NCBI GenBank assembly: GCA_015680685.1
Contig: MNCI01000596.1
Span: forward strand, 213,677-277,676
Origin: Gnetum montanum
Lineage: Eukaryota; Streptophyta; Gnetopsida; Gnetales; Gnetaceae
DNA length: 64,000 bases
Direction of reading: 5' to 3'
Part shown: piece after piece, positions 46,883 to 59,400 of the stretch
Numbering within the stretch: position 1 is the stretch's first letter
Layout of the letters: each line of letters starts with the position of its first letter
The notes under the pieces: generated by a model
What the model was told of the DNA's origin: nothing
Databases searched by the model: none
What the model saw: the letters and a program-made list of their open reading frames with translations, nothing else
Position numbers and translations under genes: made by a program

Positions 46883-47701
46883 TGATGAGTAACAAGATAC
46901 CCCTATGCCCAACCATACGAATCACAAGCATTCAGGTGTGATTTGGTCAAATTCCGTAGACTTTAAGTTCTTAAGTACATTGGTTTTAAGATGTGAAATC
47001 TAATTGGAATGATTGTTGTCTTCTTAGATCCACTTGCGAGGTACAATTAGATGGTTAAGTGCAATTAAGGTATATGATTTTTATCATTTTTTATTTTATA
47101 AGTTTAATCACTTAGAACAATAATGAAAGGTAGAGTAATTTAGAATCTAATTCATCTACTGCCTAGCTAGCCTAACACAAGTACCTATACCCACTCCCTT
47201 GGACACATCTTGAAATCATATAGCATGGTTATCAAATGTTAAGCATTTCTAGGTTATCAAGAACTATATGTATGCTCGAAGTGGTCATGCATGTGTTCAT
47301 TAACAACTAAAAATTAATTACTTAATTTAATTGTATTAAAGTAAAGTGCATGAGTATTAAATGCATTAGGAAAACATTAATCTATTCTTTGTGCTTCAAG
47401 GATGATCAAAAGGGTTTGTTTTCATTCTCAGCACACTATTGTGCTTAGGTACATCAGTGCTTGAACAAGGATCTGTACACACTCAGACGCCTACTGCGAG
47501 AACTCAGAAATATTCTAAATCTAGAGAAAACAAATTGTAAGAGTTTTGCTATCTATGAAAAAAACTAATATGAAAATCATAAGCCCAAGTGCTATATTTA
47601 TAGGCTAGCATATACCCTTGTGATATCAAATATTCAACATCACATCTTGAGCTCCGATATCAGGTATATGATATCAAAGCCAGTCAAAACATGATTCATC
47701 A
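46883..47701 (-). repeat. Element D 3' LTR
   Basis: This 819-base LTR matches 55983-56830. It is 29 bases shorter, and the missing piece is one unit of the promoter repeat. The leader part agrees well with the LTR of A (cccaaccatacgaatca). Confidence 0.88.
47595..47690 (-). promoter_or_regulatory. Element D 3' LTR promoter: GATATC repeats and TATA box
   Basis: TATAAATA (minus) is at 47595-47602. Upstream lie about two units of roughly 28 bases with GATATC cores (near 47616, 47656 and 47671). Confidence 0.65.
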
Positions 47702-47710
47702 TACCCCCAT
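47702..47710 (-). promoter_or_regulatory. Element D polypurine tract
   Basis: ATGGGGGTA on the minus strand lies directly before the 3' LTR. Confidence 0.72.
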
Positions 47711-49700
47711 GACTAAATGAAAACTCATCTTTGAGTGAAGAATAGGAGGAACAAGCTCCTTACAAAATATTGGGAAGGTATGGGATTATTGAATGACATA
47801 GAAACTGACTCAAATGGAACAAATAGACTTCTAAGTGCTTGATTATACAAATTAGAATCTTTTACAAAATTGGGTGTTTATGACAAGAGAAGAGAACATC
47901 CTAGACAAAACTAACATCCACTCCTTTGGTAGCTGAAGAGTAAAAAAGAAGATTCAACGATCATGAAGAGCTCTCATCACATGGTGTTACTACTGTTGTT
48001 TCCTTTATGAGGACAGCTTTTCTTCCACTCCACGTGTTCTGTCAACTCTTTCCACTACAATCACAACAAAATCATGAATTAGTGTGCAATGTGTAACATA
48101 TAGCTTTGAAATACTTTGTCTTGTTAGTGGTTATACTTGGCTAGGTCATGATTATGATGGATTAATTCCATTAGTAGTGTTAGCAGGAAGAATGAAAAAT
48201 AAGGTATCATGAATAAGTGGTCCATCAAATTTGAAAAAGTTGACATGTAAGGAAATGCTTGAAGAGTGTTTAAGAATTCACAACAATAACTATAAAAAGG
48301 TTTCATTGAAAAATGTTATGAAGATGCACACAATTGGATGTCATTGATGAGGTAAACAATAGGATTTGATTGTAAGAGTGTCTAAGGATAAAGAACTTAA
48401 CTAACCCAACCAAAAGACATGCAAGTGGGTCCTCCCCAAAGCAGGCATTGGCTTTTTATTTCCCTTTCATAAATTCAAATCAAGGAGTTCATAGGCCCCA
48501 TGGATGATTAATGGTTACAGAAGGTTAAGTACAAAAACCCAAAAGAAACTACCTAAGAATTTTGACACATCAAACTAGGACATTGAACAAGAACATGAAA
48601 CCGACACTGAGGTGAGACATGGAAAGCATAGATGGATGAGAGAGAGTGTGGAATGGAGTTGCTAATTAAGGTTACATGAAGTCCTTAGTGAAGTTTATGG
48701 TTAAATGACTTGATAAGATCCATCCTTAGTCCATGCCAAAACCAACCACATTTAGTGACTTCGCATCATCATTCTAAGACTAGTTCACCCCATTGAGACA
48801 CAAGAGTGCTTTCATAGAATAACCACTATTCCTTATTAGAGAAGAAAATAGAAGTAGGAAGTGAGGAAGGGTCTTAGAGGGGACCTTCAGGCATGGTAAC
48901 ATGTCTTTCTAGTTCCATAACAAGTGCTTGTAGCTCGTTTATTTTGTCTAAAGGATGTGCTTTGAATTTCCATCATTTTTTTTGAAATGGGAATTATACC
49001 ATGCAAAGACTTATTTTTTTATTATGTCTAAGGGATGTTCTTTGAATTTCCATCATTTTTTTTCATTTTTATTTTTTATATGGGAACCACACCATGCAAA
49101 GATTTATTCAACTTCTTGTTATTGGTCGACATGAAACAATAAAAAATCCATTGAAACACAAATGCACCCAAGTATGTAGAAAGGCACAAAGAATATAAAA
49201 TCCCCTTGAAGTCACATCTTGTTCAAACCTTTGAATCCTTTTCAAGTCTGGAAACTACCAAAGTTACAAATTTGTTATAGTTTTGTTAATGAAAAAGGAA
49301 CTGCATATTTCTAGAACAAGGAAAATGATAGAGTTTGTGGATGGGTGAATGTTGTGGACTCACTACCTATTTTAGGAAAAAATAAACCATGTCCTAATTA
49401 TTTTTAAGAAAATTCAAAGCTAGAACCTAGACACCAATAATCAAATACCAAAATAGTGCATACCACCATCAAGAAGCAAATTACCACTATGCCTAGCACT
49501 TATTAACAAAAAGTTAGAAAATTACACCAGAATAAAAGAAAATATAAAAGAAAGTGTAAAATATTCAAGAAATAGTAGAATGTACTAACGATATTGTAAA
49601 AAAAATCAAAAAAGATCAATAACATGAAAACAAGAAGATGTAAAATAAAGAATGTGTAAAACAAAAAGGGTGAAAAACTGAGGAGCCATTTATATAGTTA
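47711..49700 (-). other. Element D 3' noncoding region with U-rich repeats
   Basis: It aligns in patches with A (gtgggtcctcccca about 48427) and C. U-rich repeats occur at 49540-49670. The frame 48124-48306 is unsupported. No extra gene is present between 47.7 and 48.9 kb. Confidence 0.6.
48948..49096 (-). other. Element D two copies of the conserved hairpin block
   Basis: Copies at 48948-49004 and 49028-49096, minus strand, have GCATGGTGTGG or GCATGGTATAA, an A-rich loop, then ATTCAAAGCACATCC or ATTCAAAGAACATCC. The block is duplicated as in A. Confidence 0.6.
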
Positions 49701-49949
49701 GCATCGATGGCCATCTCCCCTACAACTAAGTTGAAAGTAGGAGATCTGAAATATTGAGCATGGGTGCCCATTTGATGAGGTGTGTGGTGTATTAGCTAGC
49801 TTATGCTTGTGGAAAGGTTTGACTTGTTAACCAGCTGTTTCTTGTTTGGGCTCTTAGGTTTGTAGATCATCATGGCCCCAAAAGAAAAAGTTTCATAAAT
49901 TATATAAGGTCCTTCACGCAAAATTTGAAACTTAGTTCATTGAGGTACA

Positions 49950-50800
49950 TGTATGGGATTCCAGTAGATAACCTTGTCTCCTAGTTGAAATTTGACTTTC
50001 TTGATTTTAAGGTTATGACACTTTTTGTTAAATGCCTTGTACAACTCATTAGATGATAGGGCCACTAATCAATTTTCATCTAGCAAGTTGAGATTAATTA
50101 GTCTTTCTTTTTGTGCTAGACTGAAGTCAAGGTTGATGTCATAGGTTGTTGAAAGTGTATAGAGCTCAGATTGAATAGGAAGTGTTGGTAATTTTCTGTA
50201 CATAAGTTCATAGGGAGAGTAGCCTATAGGAAGTTTCCATGTTTAGCGGTAGGCCCAAAGGGCATCATTGAGCTTTGTGCTTTAGTCTTTCCTATATTTG
50301 CTAACATTTCTTGTTAGAATCCCTATGATTTCCCTATTGTTAACCTTAGCTTGACCATGGGCTTGGAGGTGATAGGGTGTTGTGAGTTTATATTTAACCC
50401 CTAGGCATTACATGAGCTTTCGAAAGGTAGTGCCTATAAAGTGAGTTCTATTATCAAAAATTAATGCACATGGCATACCAAACTTGTTTACAACATTTTG
50501 TTGTACAAACCAAGTAGCAGTAGAAGATGTAGAGTCAATGATGGTTGTTTCTTCCACCCATTTCATACAATAGTCAATAGTGACTATGATGTACACCTTT
50601 CCATTTGACATGGATGTGGTGGAACCCATAAAGTCAATGTCCTAGATGTCGAAGGGTTCTAGTGGTTGAATCCATTGTTGAGGTTCCTTAATTCGAGTAG
50701 TCATTGCACCATCTCATTAGCAGCATTCACAAGAGTGGACATATTAATGAGCATCCTTGAAAATTATTGGCCAATAGCCATGCGTCTCCTAGCATAGTGC
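49950..50800 (-). pseudogene. Element D integrase region (decayed)
   Basis: Frame 50629-50408 carries the catalytic core start (MGSTTSMSNGKVYIIVTIDY, then CMKWVEE) and the LIFDNRTHFIG motif, where the second acidic residue context has changed from DNGTHF. The C-terminal part continues weakly to about 49950 (the plus-strand text matches 20280-20540 of A). A stop precedes DFMGS as in A. Confidence 0.75.
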
Positions 50801-50989
50801 TCCCATAATGACTTTCATGAGCATCTTGGAGAATGCACAATTGATCAACATCAGGGACACACTAATGAACCAGGCCATCAGTGCACACCTTGTAAAGGTG
50901 TCTGTTGATCTCCATGAAGCATTTCACTTGGGTGAAGAAACTATTATTTCTTTCAGTGGTCCAACCCTTATGACATCTCTTGGATGAGA

Positions 50990-52300
50990 ATATAAGTGAG
51001 AATGTCATCATACCATTTAGCTCATTGGGTAATTATTTAGTTATAGCCCTAGCAAAGAGGAGATCATTAGGAAACATATCAGATAAGTGATCAACAACCA
51101 AATTCTCAATGCCCTTTTGATCTACCATCATGAAATTGAATTCATGTAAGATCACCAACCATCACATGACATGGGGGACTCATCGTTGGCTTGTTCATTA
51201 GGAAGAAGATGGCACTGTGGTTCATGTGCATAAACACCTTGTATTCAAGTACATAATGCCTAAATTTTTTTAGAGTAAATACCACTGCCATCAATTCTTT
51301 TTTTGTGGCAGTGTAGTTTAGTTGTGTACCCACAATGCTTCAGCTAGCACAATGAATGTAATATAGAAATTTCTTGTCATCCATCTACATAAGCATAGCT
51401 CCCAAGGCATAATTTGATGCATCCATCATAACATGAAACATTCTAGACTAGTCGGGTGCTTGTAGGATTGGAGTTTCTACAAGTTTCTCTTTTAACTATT
51501 GGAATGCTTGTTTGCATTTTGCAGTCCAAACAAATGGAGCATTTTTCTTTGTTAGGTCCATCAACGATTTTGCAACCTTAGAGAAATTCTCTATGAATCG
51601 TTATAATAGCTAGTATGTCCAAGGAATGACCAAACTTCTTTGGAATTTTTTGGTTGATCAGATATTCCTTAGATGACCCTTATTTTCTCATGGTCTACCT
51701 TAATTTTTTTTATGATATTCTATGCCCTAATACAATGCCCTCTTGGACCATTAGGTAACTTTTTGCCAGTTGAGCTTGAGGTTTATCTCAACACATCATT
51801 TTAACACTTGCTCAAGATGGTGCAAGGCTTGCTCAAATGTAGCTCCATAGGTGGAGAAGTCATCCATAAAGACTTCCATACCACTACTAATTTGTTGTTG
51901 AAAAGTGTCTAGAACAAGTGTTGGAATGTAGCAAGGGCATTACATAGACCAAATGGCATCTTGCGATATGCAAAAATCCCCCAAGGACTCATGAATGTTG
52001 TTTTGGCCTAGTCCTCTAGCAAGATTTAGGTTTGGTTATAACCACTATAACTATCCATGAAACTATAGTAGCAATGCCTAGAGATTGTGTCTAATACCTG
52101 ATTAACAAATGGTAATGGAAAATGATCTTTGAATGTTGTTATATTTAGCAGTTGAAAATTCATGCAAACCCACCATTTCCCACCTTTCTTAGGAAAAATA
52201 ACACGTGGACTAGCCCACTCGTTATCTGCAATGGGATAAATGAAATTTGAGGAATTGTTCAATTTCCTTCTTGATGATCTACTTTAGTTTGGGGTTCAAT
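50990..52300 (-). pseudogene. Element D reverse transcriptase and RNase H (decayed)
   Basis: Frame 52262-52026 has WASPRVIFPKKGGKWWVCMNF, FPLPFVNQVLD and SYSGYNQT. The catalytic FMDDF lies at about 51859-51870. RNase H remains at 51333-51142 (GTQLNYTATKKELMAVVFTL). Many stops and small deletions separate these parts. The same order and wording as A support a common family. Confidence 0.82.
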
Positions 52301-52319
52301 TGCCTTTGTGGCTATCTCT

Positions 52320-53290
52320 TTGGCTTCATGGTTAGGTTGATGTAGATGCAATGTTTGCATATCCTAGGATCAATCCCTATGATTTTAGGATCTAACTAAG
52401 CAAAGGTTGCAGACCATTTTTCAACCACATTTAACAACATCATTTTCTATTCTAGAGTAAGACTGACATTGATTATGATTCGCTTTTCATTCTTTAAGAA
52501 CACATATTCCATGCCGGATGGTAGAGTTTTTAGTTCAAGGGGCTCTTGCTTGAAGTTTTCAAGAATTTCCAACTCTTCCCAATAGGTATCATCATTTGCA
52601 TCATCAGAGAGTTGGTGATGAACTTGCTCTAGTTCATCCATCTTTGCAACATATGCACATGTCAAGCTCTCAGTTGGTTCTATGCAAAGTGTGCTACTCT
52701 CAAAATCAATGATTAACCACTGGATGCCCTCTGATTTTGTGGCTACTATTTATAGAAAAATTTAAATTTCTACTTTTGGTACACACTACTTGCATGTAGA
52801 GATGGATGCTCATTTCACTGTCCAAAGTTTCTACACATAGTTGCACCCTGTATCACTGTACATGATGCATGGAGCTTGCTTCTTCTCGATCTTTGTGAAT
52901 GTATTTTCTTTGGATATTTCTAAGGAAAGATCTCTGATGCCCATTCTTGCATCAATGGTGCTTAGCCATGCCCTTCCCATGATGATGGGGAAGTCCCCTT
53001 TGCAGTTCTCCACTTTGATCACTAGGAAATTAACAGGATCAAACCACTCGTAAACAATGGTCATAATGTCTTCTACTAATCCTAATGGAATAGTAATGGA
53101 CTAATCTATCAATTCTAATCTAATATTACTCTTATTTAAAGGAGGCAAGTTTCATGCAGTATACATCTCATGAGAGATCAAGTTAACACCAGAATCAAAA
53201 TCAAGAAGAGCCTTACATAGTTCATTCCTAGTAATTTGCAAATAGATCAAAGGACTTCCAGGATCTGCTAACTTCCTAGGAAGGTTTCCA
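52320..53290 (-). pseudogene. Element D protease and linker (decayed)
   Basis: On the minus strand the sequence near 53185-53215 reads LLDFDSGVNLISHEMY, keeping the D-S-G active-site triad that A and C have lost. Frame 53064-52831 has VNFLVIKVENCKGDFPIIMG and RAWLSTIDARMGIRDLSLEI. The linker 52665-52447 has the acidic NFKQEPLELKTLPSGMEYVF segment. Confidence 0.75.
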
Positions 53291-53299
53291 TCACAGTAT

Positions 53300-55822
53300 G
53301 GATCCTTAGCAATGTTTGGTTTGAAGGAAACTCAAAGGAATTTGATATAAAGGAAGACAAAGGAACAAGTTTGTCAACCACGGATGTATTTGAGTGCTTA
53401 GGTAGACTGCATGATCAGAAGAAAGGTCTATTCTTTGATCGAGTATCTAAACCACTCAGTTGATGAACCGGTTGTAAATTAATGGTCATAGTAACATTGT
53501 GTTGTTGTAGTTGAGCAAGGAGTTCACCCTGCATAGGTGGAGCAGGTGGTAGCTATGTGGATGGAGGAGGATGATGTGTAGGAATAGAAGAAGGATAAGG
53601 TAAGAGGTGGTATTCCTTCTTGCATGTGAAGAATGAGTTTGATAATAATCAAAAGGGTGGTAGTGAAATTGGAAAGCAGAAACATGACTAGAGGAGTTAT
53701 GTTGAGACAAGGGTTGCTAAACATAATACCCATAAGGATCAGGTTGTCGATAAGGGTATTGCTGCCTTGGTGGTGCCAGCACCCATGACTATGGTTGCTG
53801 CCATTATTGATATTGCTCATATGGTTGTGGTGGAGTTCCACTTGGATAATATTGTTGTTGTTGCTGGAACTGCCTAGAATTACCTTGAGGATAAGGCAAT
53901 TATTTGGGTGTTTGCCTTTGTGTTAGTCATGGATTCAAAGCGTACACCCCAAACTCCTACAAGTGTGACATTATGGGGTAACATCTCTTAGGATGTTCAT
54001 ACTGGAAAACATCATACCCATCATCATCATCCAATTCTCTTCTTGTAACTTCCTCTATTACAACAATCTTGCCCTTGCCTCTTCGATAGGCACATTCAGC
54101 TTTCTTGTGCCTCTTGCACTCATGATCATAATCACTACCTTGTTCTTTGTACTCTTCAGCAATTTTTAGAACAACTTAAAATCTACTATCCATGGAGTCC
54201 CATAACTAATCAACCTTGGTCGTAATTTCAAATTGAAATTTTTGAAGTGGTAAGGCTTTCCTCTTCACCACCTCATCAAGTGCTGATTCTTCCTCACTAT
54301 CACAAAATCAAACCTCCCTCTTGTGAATGGAAGGATTATGATTATACTCTTTTATACTATCTTTTTTTCTTAATTCACCTTCCTCATTAGCTACCTACTC
54401 AATTAATCTTTGGATCTTATGGACACTTAATTTTGATAATCACCCTTGGGCATAGATGCCAAGGGTTCTTCTCATTTAAAATTGAAGCCCATCTACCATG
54501 TGGCAAAGTTGATCCAGTTGAGAATAACCATGGCCAAGACATCTATGCATTAAGAAATAGTATCGGTCAATGGTGGCATCCAAGGGTTTTTGTGTTCCTT
54601 GTTTCCATCCTTGGATCTATCTTCTCAAGTTGGACACTCTGGAGTATGTTTGATATTTTTCATTGAACAATTCAAATATTGTATTCCATCATCTGATAGA
54701 TTTTGGTTCTAAGGATTGATTCTAGTATTTTGCTTCTTTAATGAGTGTCCTTGAGAGCTTAAGTTTTTGCCACTCATTCTCTATATTTTGTAAGGCACAT
54801 GCATCTTGAAAAGATTGGAGATGGTTTTATGGATCTAAGTTATATCCCCCTTCGAATGGAGTGATATTGTTCATGTCTATCCTTGTGATCTGACTATCCT
54901 TCACATGTCTTGTTGGAGTTCGTACTGCCTCTACAATGTTTAGCATACTCTATGTAGTAAGAAAAGGCTCATTGAGGCCTTGATTTTGGTGTCTCTAATT
55001 CCCTTTACTACCCATTCATTCATGGCATCATGTCTCTCTTGAATGCTTGCACCCCTAGTCTTGTCTTTCTCGATGGTCCCTTCAATCATTTCAGTCCTAT
55101 CGGTCATCTTCATCATGGTCGTGTCCCCTATAGTTGTGATTAGAGCTAGAAGAAAAAGATAATGATTACGAAGGTGAAGAGGAAGGAGAACTAGCACCAT
55201 TGTAGTGCTTGCTACCACTTCTTTGATGATTATGACCATGATCATGATCTTGTTTTTGGTTTGCATCCCTACCTTGAATTGCCTCTTTGGATCCTTCTTT
55301 GTCATTGGATCCATTCTTACTAGAACTAGGATTGTGAATCATGGATTGTAGGTTCTAGTTTTGACCTTCTTCACCAAGGCCAAAGAGAGGAATTTCACTG
55401 AATGGAAATCCTATAGAGAAAGGTTCTCCATCATCTTTTTGGTACAATAGGAATGGAGAATCAATAAATCCTTTTCCCTTTACAGATTCATAAGGTTGTT
55501 CTAACAGGTGATCCTTGAGATGTTGTGCCTCAATGGGATGATAATCCCTAGCATCACTATCTTATACCACATACTTAGCATGAAGTCCTTGGAGACCCCA
55601 TTGTATAAGCATTTGTTGGAGCATTGCAGGAATGGATCAAGTGGGTAGCAACATAATGTTGCCCTCCATGTCATGCCACCACAGTTCATCCTAGTGTAGG
55701 ATGAAGGTGAAATTTGATACATACTCATCAGGATGAGCACATACCACTCAGTATTGTTGAGGCATGAGCTGATGTACTCTGTTAGACTTGGGCAGAGAAT
55801 TGCTCTTGTGAGAAGAAGACAT
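53300..55822 (-). pseudogene. Element D gag (decayed)
   Basis: The start is at ATG 55822 (MSSSHKSNSLPK), matching A and C. It has the N-terminal block DEYVSNFTFILH followed by a TAG at the same codon as in C, a charged linker (frame 55314-54940 region and the alternative frame HDHGHNHQRS), the capsid core in the reverse of 54830-54430, and the HLQEFGVYALNP motif near 53960. A Gln/Pro/Tyr-rich tail lies at 53900-53490. It is heavily interrupted. Confidence 0.75.
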
Positions 55823-55961
55823 TTTATGTTAAAAAAATAAAATTGTAGTGTGCTTCTTAAAATTGTTGTCCTAATCTTAAAATGTGATATGATTCTAAGG
55901 TTCGTTTCAATGATTTGAATAATTTTTCACTAGTCCTAGATAGCACACGTAGCAACTAAAA

Positions 55962-55982
55962 GCTCCCTAGCAATGGCATTAA
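55962..55982 (-). promoter_or_regulatory. Element D primer-binding site (mutated)
   Basis: TTAATGCCATTGCTAGGGAG on the minus strand sits directly after the 5' LTR end GCTCATCA. It is a decayed form of the TTGGCGCCGTTGTCGGGGAC site in C. Confidence 0.6.
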
Positions 55983-56830
55983 TGATGAGCAGTGAGGTAC
56001 CCCTACGCCCAACCATATGAATCACAAGCATTCACACACGATCCAATCAAATTCTATAGACCTTAATTTCTTAAGTATACTAGTTTTATGTGAAATCTAA
56101 TTGGAATAATCATTGTCTTCTTAGTTCCACTTGTGAGATACAAGTAGATGGTTAAGTGCAACTGAGGTATATGATTTTTATCATTTTGTATTTTATAAGT
56201 TTAATCACCTAGAACAATAATGAAAGGTAGAGTAATTTAGGGTCTAATTCATCTACTACCTAGCTAGCCTAACACAAGTACCTATTCCCACTCTCCTGGA
56301 CACATCTTGAATGCATATAGCACTACTGAGTTACCAAATGTTAAACGTTTCTAGGTTACCAAGCACTATATGTATGCTTGAAGTGGTCATGCATGTGTTC
56401 ATTAACAACTAGAAATTAATTACTTAATTTAAGTGCATTAAAGTAAAGTACATGAAAATAAAATGCATGAAGGAAACATTAATCTATTCTTAGTGCTGCA
56501 AAGATGATCAATAGGGTTCATTTTTATTCCCATAATACTACTGTGCTTAGGTACATCAATGCTCAAACAAAGATCCATACACACTCAGACTTCTGCTGTG
56601 AGCACTCAAAAAATATTCAACTCTAGAGAAAACAAACAACAAGAGTTTTGCTATATATGACAAAAACTAATATGAAAATCATGATTCCAAGTGCTATATT
56701 TATAGGCCAGCATGTACCCTGCAATATTGGATATTCGACATCTTATCTTGGGCTCTGACATTGGATACCCAATATTGAGGCTCTGATATCGGATATCTAA
56801 TATCGAAGCTAGTCAAAACATGATTCATCA
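55983..56830 (-). repeat. Element D 5' LTR
   Basis: This 848-base LTR is the partner of 46883-47701, followed by duplication ctacc. Its promoter part is one repeat unit longer. Confidence 0.88.
56697..56815 (-). promoter_or_regulatory. Element D 5' LTR promoter: about three 28-base GATATC units and TATA box
   Basis: TATAAATA (minus) is at 56697-56704. Upstream are units with GGATATCC, CGATATC and AATATT cores (56728-56808), each unit ending in CAGAGCC on the minus strand. Confidence 0.68.
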
Positions 56831-58690
56831 CTACCCAAACTAATTCATGCTACTATTGCTACTCTAGCACAAGTTGGTTGCAACTCCTTTAATAATGATG
56901 AAAATCTATCCTCAACTCTCAAAAGGTAGCTAAATTTGAGAACTATGGCATATCTCGTAGATAGAAGGCTCAAAATCACATTAGAACATGTGTTTAATAA
57001 ATAGAAATCAAAGAATAATAAAGATAGATCCACTACCTTCCTCTAAATATCTATTAACCAAGGCTTTGCAATAGCACAAACTCAAGGTACAAATATAACT
57101 TGAAGATTAGATGTAACATAGGATGAGATGATGGCTGAGAAAGAAACCAAAGACTTATTTATAGAGATGAATTCATGAAGATTTGTGGTTAGGTTTTATT
57201 AGATTCCTACCTAAGACTTATTAATCAACTTGCATCTACACATGTAAGATCCAAAGATAGGAGGATAAACATGATCTCTAGTAGAGCCCACATCTAATTA
57301 TTCTATCCTTATCCAGAGATAACAATGTTAGTAGCATAATTAAAAGTCATTAGAATCCAAATATAAAATATAAAGAAATGTGTAAGCCTAAATCATAAGA
57401 ATTAAAATAGAACATTTGATGGTGAAATATTACCGCATGGGGATGAGACATAATAAAAATAAATTACATTAACAAAGTATTTTATCAATTTAAACAATGA
57501 AATAAATTTTGTGCCAATAAAGATAACAATGCCATGTTATCATAAAATGATAAATATAAAACATGTTAAAGATAAATTAAATGTACAAGAATCTCATATA
57601 ATATAGGAAAAACATCCTAAGATAATTCAAATTGCAAGATCAACATAAGGGGTAAAAATAAAATTCTAAACATCCTAGGGGTGTTACAATAATAAAATTA
57701 TTTTTTAGACACATGTTGTATCCAACCTAATTAACTTATTGTTGATATATTGCATCTCTTATTTTTCCATGGGTCAATGAATTATATTAAGAGAGTTGAC
57801 AAACATTGAAGACCTATGCAACTTTGCTACCTAGCCTACATTCATTTTGAATGGGTGAAAACAGTTCTTTGTTGTGTTCTTCATCCCCATGTTTAGCCTT
57901 GCTACAATGATGCTTTATACTTAAGACAACAACTCATTCTCAATGACCAACTGTAAACCTAATATTGCCTTGATCATGGGCCTTCTAGCTATGGGTATCA
58001 TATTCCTTAAGGGTATGCCATCAATGTGGAAGTTGTAAAGGCCATCTTTAGTGAGACATCCTAGCCCCTATTATTGCAATGACATGCAAGAGCTATGGAA
58101 GATGGAGAAATATTCCATTTTTGAATTTCATTTCTACCAAAGCATGGACTAGCTCACTAGTAATATTTGCATCTTGTAGAGCCTTCATGATAGCCAAATC
58201 CTAGATCTCCCCTTCTTTCTCTAAGGTGCAATTGACTATACTATTCAATACTTTTGTGCATATGACACATCCATATTTGAGCATGAGGATGTTGTGAAGG
58301 CCTTGGCTTGTGAATAAGGTATCTTTGCTATTGACGTTATTAACACAAACCTTTAGTTTGTGTATCGCTTCATCCCCAAACTACCATGCAACAATGATAG
58401 TCTTAAACAAAGCAAAAAATTAAGCCTCATAATCCAAGAAAAGGCCCACCAAAAACATCATACTACCAAGGGTACTAGTGCCTACTATGCTAAGAGGGAT
58501 CCTAGTGACACTTTGAGCATCATGGTGCCTTTGCCATCAACCATGATGATGTCTTTACCAATGACTAGGATGTCTCATAGTTCCTCATTCCCTATATTGC
58601 TCTCTTACAATGACTCAATGTCTAACAATTCTTACCACATGCACTTTGGTAGGCATTTATGTAGTCTTAGCTAGATCTTCTTATTTGCTT
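56831..58690. other. Sequence between element D and the SINE cluster, no gene recognised
   Basis: This is AT-rich sequence. The frame 58360-58674 (plus, 104 residues) and the surrounding 57800-58670 text look partly coding-like in composition, with no domain I can name. It may be an old transposon fragment. Confidence 0.4.
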
Positions 58691-59030
58691 TGATGACATG
58701 TGACATAGAGATGAGGGACTATTGGAGCCCAAAATAATTGTAACATAGGTACACGCCAAGGTAAATAGTGCAATTAGAACTTTTATAACTTAGCATTGCA
58801 CACCAAAATTGAACCCATGACTTGTTTCTTTCAAATCAAGAGTTTTACCATGTGATATGTGGCACATGGCATAGAGTTGGGGGGTTATTAGTACTTGGAA
58901 ATAATTGTGATATAGGTATACCTTAAGATATATAGTGCAATTAGAACTTTTTAACTTAGCTATGCCTACCAAAATTGAACCATGACTTGTTGCTTTGATA
59001 TCAAGAGCCTTACCATGTGACATATAAATG
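58691..59030 (-). repeat. Tandem pair of tRNA-derived SINE-like repeats
   Basis: Two units of about 165-175 bases (58691-58853 and 58854-59030) lie head to tail. Read on the minus strand each starts with a tRNA-like part: TGGTAAGGCTCTTGAT (A-box-like), then CAAGTCATGGGTTCAATTTTGG (B-box-like). A shared body follows (gctaagttaaaaagttctaattgc ... aaggtatacc). The frame 59044-58790 is the translated pair. Confidence 0.65.
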
Positions 59031-59316
59031 ATCCTCATTGACATCCTAGATGATGTTGATAACTACACTAACACTATTGCCAATGAAGATGTCATTTATC
59101 CAATGACAAATGAATAACATCTAATGCTATAAAATGCTCGATAGGCTCTACCTAATGTCAATGACTCAATGAACCATATTAAGGCATTGCTATATTCATC
59201 CATAATTCTTCTAAAAGATTGGGTTGGCTGAAAAACTGAACCTACCTATATCGTAGGACATGTCGCCATCATCATTTTAGCCTTGTGTGTGTGGGCGCAG
59301 CGGGGAGGGGGGTGGT

Positions 59317-59329
59317 NNNNNNNNNNNNN
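59317..59329. other. Short assembly gap (13 N)
   Basis: The N run follows a G-rich stretch (gtgggcgcagcgggg at 59290-59305), which may have hindered sequencing. Confidence 0.95.
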
Positions 59330-59337
59330 TATATAAC

Positions 59338-59400
59338 TCAACATTATCCACTAGAGTTGAACCTATAACTTGGAGCTTTCAATTCCAAATTGAAAGAAAT
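59338..59400 (-). repeat. SINE-like fragment
   Basis: The minus strand reads ttgaaagctccaagttataggttcaactctagtgg, matching the tRNA-like head of the 58.7-59.0 kb pair and the 59.9 kb copy. Confidence 0.45.

Larger units (their letters stand above)
46883..56830 (-). mobile_element. Element D: Athila-like Ty3 retrotransposon, older relative of A
   Basis: This 9.9 kb element has LTRs at 46883-47701 (3') and 55983-56830 (5'), ends TGATGAATC...TCATCA on the coding strand, and target duplication ctact (46878-46882) and ctacc (56831-56835). The minus-strand order is primer site, gag, protease, reverse transcriptase, RNase H, integrase, U-rich repeats, two hairpin blocks and polypurine tract. All coding parts align with A but are more broken. 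It lacks the extra reading frame that A has at 15200-18055. Confidence 0.9.

Noticed and set aside
58790-59044. 84-residue minus-strand frame with an internal repeat
   Set aside because: It translates the tandem SINE-like units.
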